The notes below the pieces were generated by a model. That model worked only from the letters and a program-made list of their open reading frames with translations. It had not been told where the DNA came from and searched no databases. A stretch of DNA of 64,000 nt from assembly GCA_038324085.1 (NCBI GenBank), contig JBBQHP010000023.1:1-64000 (forward strand). The letters are read 5' to 3'. Position numbers and translations under genes: made by a program. Of the stretch, positions 46,101 through 54,350 are shown in pieces. The stretch is from Ga0077523 sp038324085. GTDB lineage: Bacteria; Pseudomonadota; Gammaproteobacteria; Burkholderiales; Ga0077523. How positions within the stretch are numbered: position 1 is the stretch's first letter; each line of letters opens with the position of its first letter.

Positions 46101-46446
46101 GCTGGATGATTTCGGAACTGGTTATTCCTCTCTTTCGTATCTGAAACGCCTGCCCATCGAACAGTTGAAGATCGACCGATCATTCATCCGCGACCTCGCC
46201 GTCGATGCGGACGACGCGATGATCGTGCAGGCCATCATCGGCATGGCTCGGAACCTGCGCCTCGACGTCATCGCCGAGGGCGTCGAGGACGAACGCCAGC
46301 TCGAGTTCCTGCGCGTGAACGGCTGCTTCGCGTTTCAGGGCTTTCTGTTCAGCCAGCCGCTGGTGCTCGAAGGGTTCGAGACACTGGTGCGCGCCATGGC
46401 CGGGCGCGAACATCCGCAGCGCCTGGACCAGGTGCCGATGCACTGA
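43156..46446 (+). CDS. REC-PAS-GGDEF-EAL cyclic di-GMP regulator
   Basis: A 1,096-residue protein. An N-terminal receiver (about 24-145, D in LMDINLPDG, switch K in FVVKSPE) is followed by four PAS-type modules (about 160-650), a GGDEF domain with intact RLGGDEF near residue 729, and an EAL domain with GAEALVRW near 862, LKLELTE and DDFGTGYSS. Both cyclic di-GMP synthesis and breakdown are possible from the residues present. The receiver links it to the kinase two genes upstream. Its start lies inside the 3' end of the Rcp1-like gene. Confidence 0.92.
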   Translation: MERTTAPLGLHPATATPEAEASILDVLIVEDDAAHAEALRRSLTAGQDPIRVRIANSLAAFRTAHAEGTPDIVLMDINLPDGRAMDTLVTPAEAGAFPVLIMTSQGDESTAVEAMKAGAIDFVVKSPESFGRITRIVDRALREWRLLRERAAARNALRERDTLFRLLTENSGEAILLTEPDGRILSANPEACRVFGYSEAELMQIGRSGLLDPADPRLAVAMAERNATGRFKGELSMRRKNGETFEAGLSSTLFEDGNGQQRSSLILRDLTVQKDAERTLRASEGWLRHIVENLPAGAVLVHDGLVVLNREAERIVGYADAEIGTLERWFRLLYAECADEVRAQYDSDRIEGFALARTRQLRRKDGALRWVSFSSVTSTRAEFWVLQDRTDEMLAESALRESEQRFRIAANAAPAMIWMSGKDGEFTFVNQGWIDFTGRAMHDELGHGWENSLHEADAERARATYREALAAQTPYTMRFRMRRHDGSHRWVEDRGVPRRDSDGRMIGYIGVTMDVNEAQHTEEELRIAAAAFETREAMFVAGFDGRLLRANSAFAAITGLDAASLPGSGLEILAADRFDAGFYRALWRSVVDKGYWHGEILCRRADGEIFPASLIVSAVASLAGDVTHIVGSLHDVSERRAAEEEIRRLAFYDPLTRLPNRRLLQDRMQHAFAASARHGHYGAVYFIDLDHFKTLNDTRGHSVGDTLLLEMARRLTECVRRTDTVARLGGDEFVVIAEELGGDLHAASSLAEGIAAKMLTALSMPCPLPPGDPHEGSCSIGVALFRGFEASVDDNLRRADAAMYRAKAGGRNGVRFFDPTMQEALEQRAALEADLRHAGARGQLRLHYQVQMNAVGQAIGAEALVRWDHPARGLIAPAQFIPLAEETGLILHIGLWVLEAACAQLARWADDPVLGLLRLSINVSARQFRQLDFVDRVKEVLRTTGADPTRLKLELTEGSLLDDVDLAISRMGALRAVGVGFSLDDFGTGYSSLSYLKRLPIEQLKIDRSFIRDLAVDADDAMIVQAIIGMARNLRLDVIAEGVEDERQLEFLRVNGCFAFQGFLFSQPLVLEGFETLVRAMAGREHPQRLDQVPMH

Positions 46447-46530
46447 CCGGCGCGCCACCGCCGGTGCCGCATGCACCCGGCGGTGACCGACGCCGCCGAC
46501 CCACGTCTCAGAAAGCCGGTGCGGCGCTGC

Positions 46531-48381
46531 TCAGCCGAGCGATTCGCTCGGTATCACTGGCGCCAGCGTGACCGGTTCGCTGTCCTCCTGCTGCTGCAAT
46601 TCCCACATGCGGGCATAGGACCCGTCCAGCGCCAGCAGTTCGCGATGTGTTCCACGCTCCAGGATGCGACCCTGTTCCATGACGAGGATCTGATCGGAGT
46701 CGACGATCGTCGACAGCCGGTGCGCGATCACGAGCGTGGTCCGATCGGTCGCGATACGCGCGAGTTCCTCCTGGATCGCCTTTTCCGAACGGCTGTCGAG
46801 CGCGGAGGTCGCTTCGTCGAAAATGAGCACGGCAGGATTCTTGAGGATCGCACGCGCAATGGCGACCCGTTGCGTCTCGCCGCCCGAGAGCTTCAGTCCG
46901 CGCTCGCCCACCATTGTTTCGTAGCCGTCCGGAAGCGTTTCGATGAAGTGGTGGATGTGCGCGGCGCGCGCGGCCTCGATCACCTGCTCGCGACTCGCGT
47001 CGGTATCACCATAGGCAATGTTGTAGTAGATCGTGTCGTTGAACAGGACCGTGTCCTGCGGGACGATGCCGATGGCTGCGCGCAGGCTCTTCTGCGTGAC
47101 GTCGCGGATATCCTGCCCGTCGATCGCCACGCGACCGCCCTGGACATCGTAGAACCGGTAGAGCAGGCGCGCGAGCGTGGACTTGCCCGACCCGCTCGTG
47201 CCCACGACCGCGACCGTTCCTCCGGCGGGAATCTCGAAACTCACCGCGTGCAGGATCTGCCGATTGGCCTCGTAGTGGAAATCCACGGCCTCGAAGCTGA
47301 CGCGCGCGCCACGCAGATTCAGCGGCAGTGCTCCGGGCCGGTCGGCGATCTCGCGGTTCTCGCCGAGGAGCCGGAACATCTTGTCCATGTCCGTGAGCGA
47401 CTGCTTGATTTCGCGGTACACCATGCCGAGGAAGTTGAGCGGGATGTAGAGCTGGATCAGCAGGCCGTTGACCAGCACGAGATCGCCCAGGGTCAGTTCG
47501 CCCTTCACGACGCCGTCGGCCGCGAGCACCATCAACAGCGTCACCGCGATCGCGATGATCAGGCTCTGCCCGATGTTGAGAAGTCCCAGCGAAGCTTCGT
47601 TCCTGACCTCCGCGGACTCGAACTTGCGCAGGTTCTCGTCGTAGCGGCGCGCCTCGAATTCCTCGTTGTTGAAATACTTGACGGTCTCGTAGTTGAGCAG
47701 GCTGTCGATGGCGCGCGTGTTGGCCTTGGAATCGAGCTCGTTGGCGCGACGGCGGATGTCCATGCGCCACTCGGTGACGGCGAACGTGTACGAGATATAG
47801 ATCGCCACGGCAGCGAACGTGACGGCCGGAAAACGCCAGTCGAACTTGGCCAGCAGAACCGCCGCCACGAGACCGAACTCGAGCACGACCGGGATGATCG
47901 AGAACAGCATGTAGGACAGCAGGGTCGAAATGCCGCGCGTGCCGCGCTCGATGTCTCGCGTCACCCCGCCGGTCTGCCGCTCGAGATGGAAGCGCAGGGA
48001 CAAGGCGTGCAGGTGCTGGAACACCTGGAGCGCCACCCGCCGGATCGCCCGCTTTGCGACCCGGACGAACACGATGTCGCGCAATTCGGCAAACAGGGTG
48101 GTCGACAGTCGCAGCGCGCCATAGGTCACCAGCATCGCGATCGGCAGCACGACCAGTTGCTGCCTGGAATCGAGCGCGTCGACGATCCGCTTCATCACCA
48201 GCGGGACACCCACGTTCGCGAGCTTGGCCGAGACCAGAAACGTGAGCGCGACCGCGACTCTCCATTTGTAGTCGAGCAGGTAGGGCAGCAGCGAGCGGAT
48301 GACTCGCCAGTCGCCTCGGGGCGGTGCGGCGGCGCCCTTCGCGGCGGCGGGCGGGGCTGGAACGGCGGCGTGGGGGTTCAT
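46531..48381 (-). CDS. ABC transporter ATP-binding/permease, Atm1/HMT1 type
   Basis: A 616-residue half-transporter. Six membrane helices (about 25-310) include the NYETVKYFNNE segment that marks the Atm1 group. The nucleotide-binding domain has Walker A GTSGSGKST, signature LSGGETQR and Walker B VLIFDEATSALD. Bacterial Atm1 proteins export glutathione-linked metals or sulfur species. ATG 48381 (MNPHAAV) is chosen over a 17-codon longer frame. It converges on the EAL gene with an 84-base gap. Confidence 0.9.
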   Translation of the reverse strand: MNPHAAVPAPPAAAKGAAAPPRGDWRVIRSLLPYLLDYKWRVAVALTFLVSAKLANVGVPLVMKRIVDALDSRQQLVVLPIAMLVTYGALRLSTTLFAELRDIVFVRVAKRAIRRVALQVFQHLHALSLRFHLERQTGGVTRDIERGTRGISTLLSYMLFSIIPVVLEFGLVAAVLLAKFDWRFPAVTFAAVAIYISYTFAVTEWRMDIRRRANELDSKANTRAIDSLLNYETVKYFNNEEFEARRYDENLRKFESAEVRNEASLGLLNIGQSLIIAIAVTLLMVLAADGVVKGELTLGDLVLVNGLLIQLYIPLNFLGMVYREIKQSLTDMDKMFRLLGENREIADRPGALPLNLRGARVSFEAVDFHYEANRQILHAVSFEIPAGGTVAVVGTSGSGKSTLARLLYRFYDVQGGRVAIDGQDIRDVTQKSLRAAIGIVPQDTVLFNDTIYYNIAYGDTDASREQVIEAARAAHIHHFIETLPDGYETMVGERGLKLSGGETQRVAIARAILKNPAVLIFDEATSALDSRSEKAIQEELARIATDRTTLVIAHRLSTIVDSDQILVMEQGRILERGTHRELLALDGSYARMWELQQQEDSEPVTLAPVIPSESLG

Positions 48382-48403
48382 CGATTCGATGTCGGGTCGG
48401 ACC

Positions 48404-48438
48404 CGGAAAAGAAAAGGGCGCGGCAACGCCACGCCCTT
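48404..48438 (-). terminator. Intrinsic terminator after the Sel1-like gene
   Basis: Read on the minus strand, AAGGGCG (48432-48438) pairs with CGCCCTT (48414-48420) across an 11-base loop and is followed by TTCTTTTCC. The GC-rich stem plus T-run matches a Rho-independent terminator for the upstream minus-strand gene, placed just before the ABC transporter start. Confidence 0.7.
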
Positions 48439-48479
48439 GCTCCCGGTGCGCCATGCAATGGCGCCCCGATTATCTCACC

Positions 48480-49049
48480 TCACCAAGCAAATCTCTGACT
48501 GAATCCGAACGTGATGCCGGGCCTGCCGAAGCCGTGCCTCCAGCCGGGGCCATAGCCCCACGCGGGACCCCAGCCCCAGGCGGGCCCCCAGAAGGGATCG
48601 CGATATCCCGCTCCGTACCCCCAATAGAGTTCGCTCGAGCGGTAGGGCACGCGCGCCTCGCGCCGGCGTTCTTCCTCCAGCCTGCGCTGTGCTTCCCGGC
48701 TCTCCCACTCGCGCTTTTCGGCTTCCAGCGCGCGCTTGCGCCAGAATGCCGGGTCGTCGGCGCCGAGCGGGGCGGCGGCCGCGTCCTTGCCGCCACCGAG
48801 TTCTTCGGCGAGGCGACGCCAGTGGAAAGCCTGCTCGCTGTCTTTCGGTGTGCCCAGCCCGCGCTCGTGGATATCAGCGAGGGCGGCCGCAGCCCGCGCA
48901 TCGCCGCCGTCCGCGGCCATCACTAGGTAGCGGATGGCGGTGGCGTAGTCACCGCGCTGGTATGCGGCCCAGCCGTCGCGAAAGTCCGGCGTATCGGCCC
49001 AGGCCGCGCTTGAACAGATCAGCGCCATCGCAATCAGTACACTTCGCAT
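48480..49049 (-). CDS. Secreted Sel1-repeat protein with Gly/Trp/Tyr-rich tail
   Basis: A 189-residue exported protein with a signal peptide cut after AWA (residue 18). It contains a Sel1/TPR-like repeat (GDYATAIRYLVMAADGGDARAAAALADIHERG in two parts), then an Arg/Glu-rich helix (about 105-132). The tail is dominated by Gly, Trp, Tyr and Pro (GYGAGY, FWGPAWGWGPAW, GYGPGW). The end GFSQRFAW has a terminal aromatic, as outer-membrane-directed proteins often do. Sel1 repeats mediate protein contacts. Specific function is not known. Confidence 0.75.
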   Translation of the reverse strand: MRSVLIAMALICSSAAWADTPDFRDGWAAYQRGDYATAIRYLVMAADGGDARAAAALADIHERGLGTPKDSEQAFHWRRLAEELGGGKDAAAAPLGADDPAFWRKRALEAEKREWESREAQRRLEEERRREARVPYRSSELYWGYGAGYRDPFWGPAWGWGPAWGYGPGWRHGFGRPGITFGFSQRFAW

Positions 49050-49127
49050 CGTGCAATCCCTTCCCGCCCGCGCCTGCCAGGGCGCAACGCAGGATAAGAC
49101 CTCGTCCCTGGAGAAAGATTCGCGAAA

Positions 49128-49592
49128 TCAGTCCCGCGATCGGCTGTAGCGGCGCTGCAACCGTTCCAGAAAGGCTTCGGGATCCGGCATCGAAACGAGG
49201 AGCGCGTAGTTGCGCCGAGTCGGGATGAGGACGGCGCCTTCGCCATCGCGCAGGAAGACCTGCGCCTTGCTGCCATCGGCAAGCTTGAACCAGCCGCTCC
49301 GGTAGCCGGCAAACCCGCCGCCCCAGATGGATCCGGCAATGCGCGCCTCGGGATCCTGCTCGGGATCCACGATCCGGGCGCCCGCCAGGTCCAGCTGTGA
49401 CAGCGGCAATGTTGGCCCGAACACGTCGCCGCAGACCGAGAGCGCCCCGGTCGAAAGTTCGATCCGCATGGCGTGACGAGCCCACAACACGTGCGCCCCA
49501 CCCGCGAGAACCACGAGACCGATGATGATCGCGACGTCCCTCAGGAGCCGGGGGCGTAGGCCGGATGGCGTTGCCGCGTGCGGATCGGACAC
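49128..49592 (-). CDS. Hypothetical membrane-anchored protein
   Basis: About 154 residues with one N-terminal membrane helix (RDVAIIIGLVVLAGGAHVLWA) and a soluble beta-rich domain (SIWGGGFAGYRSGWFKLADGSKAQVFLRDG in two parts) resembling bacterial PH-like domains. I place the start at GTG 49592 (MSDPHAATPSG); upstream codons lie within the neighbouring gene and look non-coding. It is 20 bases downstream of another membrane protein gene on the same strand. Function unknown. Confidence 0.6.
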   Translation of the reverse strand: MSDPHAATPSGLRPRLLRDVAIIIGLVVLAGGAHVLWARHAMRIELSTGALSVCGDVFGPTLPLSQLDLAGARIVDPEQDPEARIAGSIWGGGFAGYRSGWFKLADGSKAQVFLRDGEGAVLIPTRRNYALLVSMPDPEAFLERLQRRYSRSRD

Positions 49593-49612
49593 CGCGGATC
49601 GGATCGTGGCGC

Positions 49613-50089
49613 TCAGGCGAGCAGGACCAGCAGGCTGACGAAGCCGCCCGCAAGCATGCCGCCGGCTAGGACGTAGACCGCCACGCGCGGCTCGTGCACC
49701 CGCATGTGAATGTCGACGGCCGCCTGGCCACGCGGAGTCGCACGACCGGCGGCGGTAAATGTCTTGAGCCGGTAGCGGCCGGGGCGATCCACGCTCAATT
49801 GCTCCACCGAAACGTTGTCGCCCGTCATCGGAATCCGTACCTGCCGGCTCCATTGCCAGCTGCCCTCGCGTTCCAGTTCGAAGCGCCATTCGGCGCCATC
49901 GTCACCCCGGCCCGGGTTCGCGCGCGCCGAGATGCGCATGGGGTTCATCTCCGGCTCTACGTCGAAACTCACCTCCCCCGGAACCTCGCAACGGGCCAGC
50001 AGCCGCGCCCCGAAGAACGTGCAGTATATGTAGTAACCGCTCGCGATGACGAAGCCGCAGACGGTGACGATGAACAGGGCGAGCGGCAT
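49613..50089 (-). CDS. Hypothetical protein with two terminal membrane helices
   Basis: A 158-residue protein with a membrane helix at each end (ALFIVTVCGFVIASGYYIY and VYVLAGGMLAGGFVSLLVLL) and a beta-rich middle (EWRFELEREGSWQWSRQVRIPMTG, split by turns) likely exposed to the periplasm. I do not recognise the family. It probably forms a small operon with the membrane-anchored protein gene 20 bases downstream. Confidence 0.65.
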   Translation of the reverse strand: MPLALFIVTVCGFVIASGYYIYCTFFGARLLARCEVPGEVSFDVEPEMNPMRISARANPGRGDDGAEWRFELEREGSWQWSRQVRIPMTGDNVSVEQLSVDRPGRYRLKTFTAAGRATPRGQAAVDIHMRVHEPRVAVYVLAGGMLAGGFVSLLVLLA

Positions 50090-50131
50090 GGCGGGGTCCC
50101 GGGCGGCCTGGCGAAGGCCACCCAGCAGGGT

Positions 50132-50245
50132 CTAGCGTTGCCGCCGCTGCCTGACGCGAACCGGAATCGGCTGGCGCACCGGGATCGGGCGGGTGAGATT
50201 GGCGACCATATCGAGCAGTTTGCCGAGCAGAACGAGGATGGGCAT
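50132..50245 (-). CDS. Possible 37-residue small basic membrane peptide
   Basis: An ATG frame on the minus strand encodes a hydrophobic start (MPILVLLGKLLDMVANL) followed by a Pro/Arg-rich basic tail (RPIPVRQPIPVRVRQRRQR). A GGAG lies six bases before the ATG. It is 42 bases upstream of, and reads in the same direction as, the two-helix membrane protein gene. The pattern is protein-like, but such short frames arise by chance. Confidence 0.4.
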   Translation of the reverse strand: MPILVLLGKLLDMVANLTRPIPVRQPIPVRVRQRRQR

Positions 50246-50505
50246 GGCGGACTCCGTTGTCCGGGACCGGGGCGCGCAGAACGGGCGCCTACGAATGGAT
50301 ATTTAGCAGGTTGCATGCCACAGATTCTGGTTTCGAGCGCACATTGCAAGTCCATGAAGGACATGGGTTCGCCGTGACCAACGAGGCGACCCACGCGCAA
50401 ATTCGGCACTGCCGTGCGATTGGGCGTCACCTGGGCCGACAGTCCAGGCAGCTAGAATGCGCAGCGTTTGCAAACCACGAACCAGACTCTCCGGAGATTC
50501 GCCCC

Positions 50506-50988
50506 ATGGCACAACCAACGCAACGACGAGGCTGGAAGTGGCTGTTCTGGCTCGTGATCGCTCCGATCCCGCTGTTCGTCCTGTATACCTGGTTCGTGCT
50601 CTGGTGGAGTTTCTCCGAGGGCGAGCGGGCCGGCTACGTGCAGAAACTGTCCAAGCGGGGGTGGCTCTGCAAGACCTGGGAGGGCGAACTGGCCCTGGTG
50701 ACGATGCCGGGCACGGTGGCCGAGAAATTCTTCTTCACGGTCCGGGACGACGCGGTGGCGCGTCGCATCAACACAAGCATGGGCCGGCGCGTTTCGCTCG
50801 ACTATCACCAGCACATGGGCATCCCGTCCAACTGCTTCGGCGACACCCAGTATTTCGTCGACGACATTCGGGTCATCAATGAGCCCATGTTGTCCCCTAC
50901 CGAGCCAGCTACGATGACCCCCGCGCCGATGCCGCCGGCTCCGAGCGTCCCGACAACCCCTGCGGTTCCGACACCGGAGCAAAAGTGA
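50506..50988 (+). CDS. Hypothetical single-pass membrane protein
   Basis: A 160-residue protein with one N-terminal membrane helix (KWLFWLVIAPIPLFVLYTWFV), a conserved-looking soluble domain (KLSKRGWLCKTWEGEL, FFFTVRDD, GMPSNCFGDTQYFV-like region) and a low-complexity Pro/Thr tail (TPAPMPPAPSVPTTPAVP). The family with the RGWLCKTWEGEL line is widespread in proteobacteria without assigned function, from memory. The start at ATG 50506 places the helix near the N-terminus. Its stop overlaps the SDR start. Confidence 0.7.
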   Translation: MAQPTQRRGWKWLFWLVIAPIPLFVLYTWFVLWWSFSEGERAGYVQKLSKRGWLCKTWEGELALVTMPGTVAEKFFFTVRDDAVARRINTSMGRRVSLDYHQHMGIPSNCFGDTQYFVDDIRVINEPMLSPTEPATMTPAPMPPAPSVPTTPAVPTPEQK

Positions 50989-51758
50989 TGGCGAATCCAC
51001 CAGCGAAAAACAACGGCGGCGTATTGATCGTCACGGGTGCGAGCCGGGGCATTGGCGCGTCGATCGCCAGGCTGGGCGGGCGCGAGGGCTACGCGGTGTG
51101 CGTGAACTTCGCGCGCAACGGCGCGGCGGCCGAGCGCGTCGTCGCTGACATTCGCGAGGCCGGCGGACGAGCCATCGCGGTCCAGGCCGACATTTCCGGA
51201 AAGGACGAAGCGAAGCGCTTGTTCGCAACGGTGGATCGGGAACTCGGCACGCTCACGGCTCTGGTCAACAACGCCGGTATCTCCGGGCCGCTCACGGCGG
51301 TCGAGGACATGTCCGACGCGGGGCTGCGCGAGCTGTTCGCGACCAATGTCGACAGTCTCTACTGGTGCTGCGGCGAGGCCATGAAACGCATGGCGCGCAA
51401 GCATGGGGGGCGCGGCGGCGCCATCGTGAACGTCGGGTCGATCGCAGCGCGCACCGGCGGCATGGCCGGCATGGTGGCGTACGCATCATCGAAGGGTGCG
51501 GTGGACAGCTTCACTCTCGGGCTCGCCAAGGAAGCCGGCCCCGAAGGCGTGCGCGTCAATTGCCTGCGCCCCGGCACGACACAGACCGACATCCTGGGGC
51601 CGCTGGGCGGCGCCGATTTCGGCCAGCGGGTCGCGGCGTCAACGCCGCTGGGTCGCCTGGGCCAGCCGGACGAGATCGCCCAGGCCGTCATCTGGCTGCT
51701 TTCGGACCAGGCTTCGTTCACGCACGGCGCGCTGCTCGACGTCTCCGGCGGGCGCTGA
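50988..51758 (+). CDS. SDR-family oxidoreductase
   Basis: A 256-residue short-chain dehydrogenase with TGASRGIG (cofactor binding), NNAG, catalytic Ser in VNVGSIAAR, YASSK (Tyr/Lys) and a C-terminal DVSGGR end typical of glucose-1-dehydrogenase/FabG-like members. NADP preference is suggested by the Arg-containing loop (NFARNGAAAE). The substrate is unknown. ATG 50988 overlaps the upstream stop (TGATG), so it is coupled to the membrane protein gene. Confidence 0.88.
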   Translation: MANPPAKNNGGVLIVTGASRGIGASIARLGGREGYAVCVNFARNGAAAERVVADIREAGGRAIAVQADISGKDEAKRLFATVDRELGTLTALVNNAGISGPLTAVEDMSDAGLRELFATNVDSLYWCCGEAMKRMARKHGGRGGAIVNVGSIAARTGGMAGMVAYASSKGAVDSFTLGLAKEAGPEGVRVNCLRPGTTQTDILGPLGGADFGQRVAASTPLGRLGQPDEIAQAVIWLLSDQASFTHGALLDVSGGR

Positions 51759-52121
51759 GCCCCGCTGCCCGCGCGCACGGCGCGACTCGCGCGGCGGGTG
51801 CGACATGCTTTGTCGCAAACGGACGACAAATCATTGCGAAAGCCGGGTTGATCCGTCCACGGCGCGGGCGTAGATTTTAATTATCGCTGCGCGTGCAACC
51901 TCTACGCACGCGCCCGGAATCAACCGTCCGAGCTGGAAGAGCAACGATGGTTCGGTGAGGTCGCGAGGCTTTTGAATCGCGATATTTCTCGAGACCTCCG
52001 GAACTGTCGGGTGCCCTGCCCGCGTGTTGCCGCAGCCGCCGCGCACCGAGTCCGCTCGATGCCTGTCGAGCTTCGGCTTTGATCTTCATGTGATCCACGT
52101 CATCTGACAGGAGGATGCGAT
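51759..52121. other. 363-base intergenic region before the secreted-protein genes
   Basis: No gene is seen. It contains a TTGTCG/CGACAA inverted repeat (about 51809-51828) and an AT-rich TAGATTTTAATTAT patch at 51871-51884. A perfect eight-bp stem (GCGCGTGC, 51889-51896 with 51906-51913, nine-base loop) follows. The first two could form a promoter with an operator for the downstream secreted trio. An AGGAGG ribosome-binding site at about 52110-52115 precedes the next ATG. Confidence 0.45.
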
Positions 52122-53066
52122 ATGGGCACGAGCAAGACATGGCAATCGGCAGCCAATGCGCTCGCACTTGCGGCGACGGTGACGTTCGCTCCGGGCGCCT
52201 GGGCGCTCTACGTAGGCGAATATGCAATCGGCGATTTCGTTCCGACCGCTTCCGGCGGTTGCGGCAGCAGCGACCGGACCTCGTGGCCCGGCATGGCGAG
52301 CGCCTGGTGGAACGAGATGGGCGCACACGGTCATTATCGGGGCCCGGCCGGGTCGCCCTATCAGTACATCAACGGCAACATGACGGTGAAACGGTTCTGC
52401 GATCCGCAATTCGACGCCGATTGCCGGGACTACCAGTCCGCCTATCCCGCCGGCGCCGATTGGATGGACGCCGCGATCTTCGCCGCGCATGGCTGGGACG
52501 ACGGCGATCACTGGGGCGCGGTCATGCGCTATCCGTGGAAAGGTGAATGCGGGCTCCGCTTCGGCGGGAGTTCCACGCAGTCGCGCTGGGGCGATTCGTA
52601 CCTGATGTTCTTCCATGCCTCCTCGTGCCAGAGCGCGGACGACGACAACCTCAACGGCATCCGCTTCCGCATGCAGGACACGGCCACGTCGAACAGCCGG
52701 CGCATGCACCAGTTCGACGGTTTCCACGGATTGATGTGGATCTCGTCCGGCTACAACAACGACTACAAGGAGACCGCCAAGGACGGGCACTCCAGCAGCA
52801 TCGCGTACTCGTGGGTCACCAACCAGCACAAGAACAACACCCAGGGTTGCGAAGCCTGGGATCCGTTCAACTGGTTCGGCACCTGCCAGGATCAATGCCC
52901 GATCGCGTACTCCATCGGCTCGAGCGGCGCGGATGCCCAGTTCCGCCTCCTGAACGAGCGCTACAACTGGACCTTCAGCGATCCGAGCAGCGTTAACTAC
53001 TACTGGATCATGTACTACGGGGGCTGCGACCCCGTGGGCGAGAACCCCTTCGGTTCGGCCGACTGA
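52122..53066 (+). CDS. Secreted protein of unknown function, possibly DUF6345-like
   Basis: A 314-residue exported protein with a signal peptide ending near APGAWA (residue 28). The mature part is rich in Trp, Tyr, Gly and Asp and has nine or more Cys, suggesting disulfides. Two short motifs stand out: AAHGWDDGDHW (H123-G124) and FFHASSCQS (C169). A His-Gly followed about 45 residues later by a Ser-Cys pair is the spacing pattern of clan CD cysteine peptidases, and I recall this HG...SC pattern from DUF6345 proteins; neither link is proven. The start has a strong AGGAGG. It is followed 51 bases later by another secreted protein gene. Confidence 0.7.
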   Translation: MGTSKTWQSAANALALAATVTFAPGAWALYVGEYAIGDFVPTASGGCGSSDRTSWPGMASAWWNEMGAHGHYRGPAGSPYQYINGNMTVKRFCDPQFDADCRDYQSAYPAGADWMDAAIFAAHGWDDGDHWGAVMRYPWKGECGLRFGGSSTQSRWGDSYLMFFHASSCQSADDDNLNGIRFRMQDTATSNSRRMHQFDGFHGLMWISSGYNNDYKETAKDGHSSSIAYSWVTNQHKNNTQGCEAWDPFNWFGTCQDQCPIAYSIGSSGADAQFRLLNERYNWTFSDPSSVNYYWIMYYGGCDPVGENPFGSAD

Positions 53067-53117
53067 CGCGGCGGCTTCGCCGATCGCACCTCGAACCCAT
53101 CTCAGCGGAGTACACCC

Positions 53118-54248
53118 ATGAAACTCATCAAGCACACACTGCGCGCCCTCGCCGGCGGGCTGGTCCTGGCCGGTGCCGGGACGGCATTCCCCCAGACCCA
53201 GCCCGATCAGTTTCCGAGCCCGCGCGAACTGCGCGCCTTCCTGGCCGAACACATGCCCAAGTTCCTGAGCGACGACGCGACGCGCACCAAACTGGTCGCC
53301 GAGATGCTCAAGGTGCCCATCGCGCCGCCGCTCAGCACGACATTCGATCCGAACAAGGCGATCAAGCAATTGTTCGGCGACGGGTCCGTCACCCAGTCGA
53401 CCGACTGCCGGAAGGTCAACACGCCCGTGGGGGAACGCGATCCCGGTGATTGCACCGCGTCCGTCGGCGACGAGAACGGCGCCGGTGCCTTCGCGCGCCT
53501 GAGCTACAGCAAGACACGCGGCTTCGGCAACATCAAGTTCGTGAAGCGCCCACCCGTGCCCACCGCGCTGCCCGACCCGCTCAAGCTGTCCCCGCCGAAG
53601 CTGACCGATGCCGAGGCGTACGACGCGGCACGCAAGTTCCTTGGCGACACGCTCGGATTGCCGCTGGCCGAACTGCCGACCGGCCCCGCCGGCCGCAGAC
53701 TGCCGGTGCGCAATCTCGACGTCCAGGGCGGCGGGGAGCAGGCAACGGCACCGATCACGATCCAGAAAGTGGTGTTCCTGCAGCGCGGATTCCCGCTCTC
53801 GAGTCCGATTGCAGAAGGACAAGGTACGCTCACCCACGTGCCCGGCCCGGGCAAGGCGATGGTCATGTACGACGCCGACGGGCTGGCGGGCGCCGCGGTG
53901 CAGGGTTGGGTGGACCTGCGGCTCGATCCGACCCTCGGACCGGAAGACACGAAATCGAGCACGGCGCTGTTGGACGAGATCTCCGAGGACCTGTTCAACG
54001 AAGGCGTGCGCGCCGCAGCCGACATCAAGTTCGGCATCCTGATCTCGATCGATCAGCGCAACCAGTTCGCGCTGCTGCTGCCCGCGGTGCAGGTCGCCGT
54101 CATGCCGACCGGTGACCGCCCCGGCGGCAAGATCGACGAGAAGACGCAGAACGCGCTCGCGGGCAAGGCGACCGCCGGAGTGATCCGGGAATACGCGCTG
54201 GTCAACCTCAAGCCGGAATCCAATGCCTTCCGGCCGGAGGGCAAGTAG
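53118..54248 (+). CDS. Secreted protein of unknown function
   Basis: A 376-residue exported protein with a signal peptide (KHTLRALAGGLVLAGAGTAF, cut near residue 25). The mature region has one Cys pair (CRKVNTPVGERDPGDC) and beta-rich segments (AFARLSYSKTRGFGNIKFV). It ends with a helical part (LLDEISEDLFNEGVRAAADIKFG) and a Lys/Glu-rich C-terminus. No family is recognised. It most likely works with its secreted neighbour upstream. A GGAG lies before the ATG. Confidence 0.7.
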   Translation: MKLIKHTLRALAGGLVLAGAGTAFPQTQPDQFPSPRELRAFLAEHMPKFLSDDATRTKLVAEMLKVPIAPPLSTTFDPNKAIKQLFGDGSVTQSTDCRKVNTPVGERDPGDCTASVGDENGAGAFARLSYSKTRGFGNIKFVKRPPVPTALPDPLKLSPPKLTDAEAYDAARKFLGDTLGLPLAELPTGPAGRRLPVRNLDVQGGGEQATAPITIQKVVFLQRGFPLSSPIAEGQGTLTHVPGPGKAMVMYDADGLAGAAVQGWVDLRLDPTLGPEDTKSSTALLDEISEDLFNEGVRAAADIKFGILISIDQRNQFALLLPAVQVAVMPTGDRPGGKIDEKTQNALAGKATAGVIREYALVNLKPESNAFRPEGK

Positions 54249-54275
54249 CGGGTGGGCCGATGCATCGAGACCGAC

Positions 54276-54315
54276 GCGGACTCCGGGGCGCGCGCAGGCG
54301 GGGCCCGGAGTCCGC
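54276..54315. other. Perfect 12-bp stem-loop between secreted-protein genes
   Basis: Arms 54276-54287 and 54304-54315 (GCGGACTCCGGG and its complement) enclose a 16-base loop. There is no T-run after it, and the PEP-CTERM gene starts 36 bases later. It may lower read-through or protect the upstream transcript's 3' end, making the downstream gene expressed differently from the first two. Confidence 0.5.
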
Positions 54316-54350
54316 GGCAACAACGATCAACACGACGAGGGAGCAAGACC

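Noticed and set aside
46446..46465. Stem-loop just after the EAL gene as a terminator
   Set aside because: Seven-bp stem without a T-run in DNA where such stems are common; too weak to list.
46471..48498. 675-codon plus-strand frame
   Set aside because: Antisense to the Atm1-type transporter, which has all ABC motifs in its own frame.
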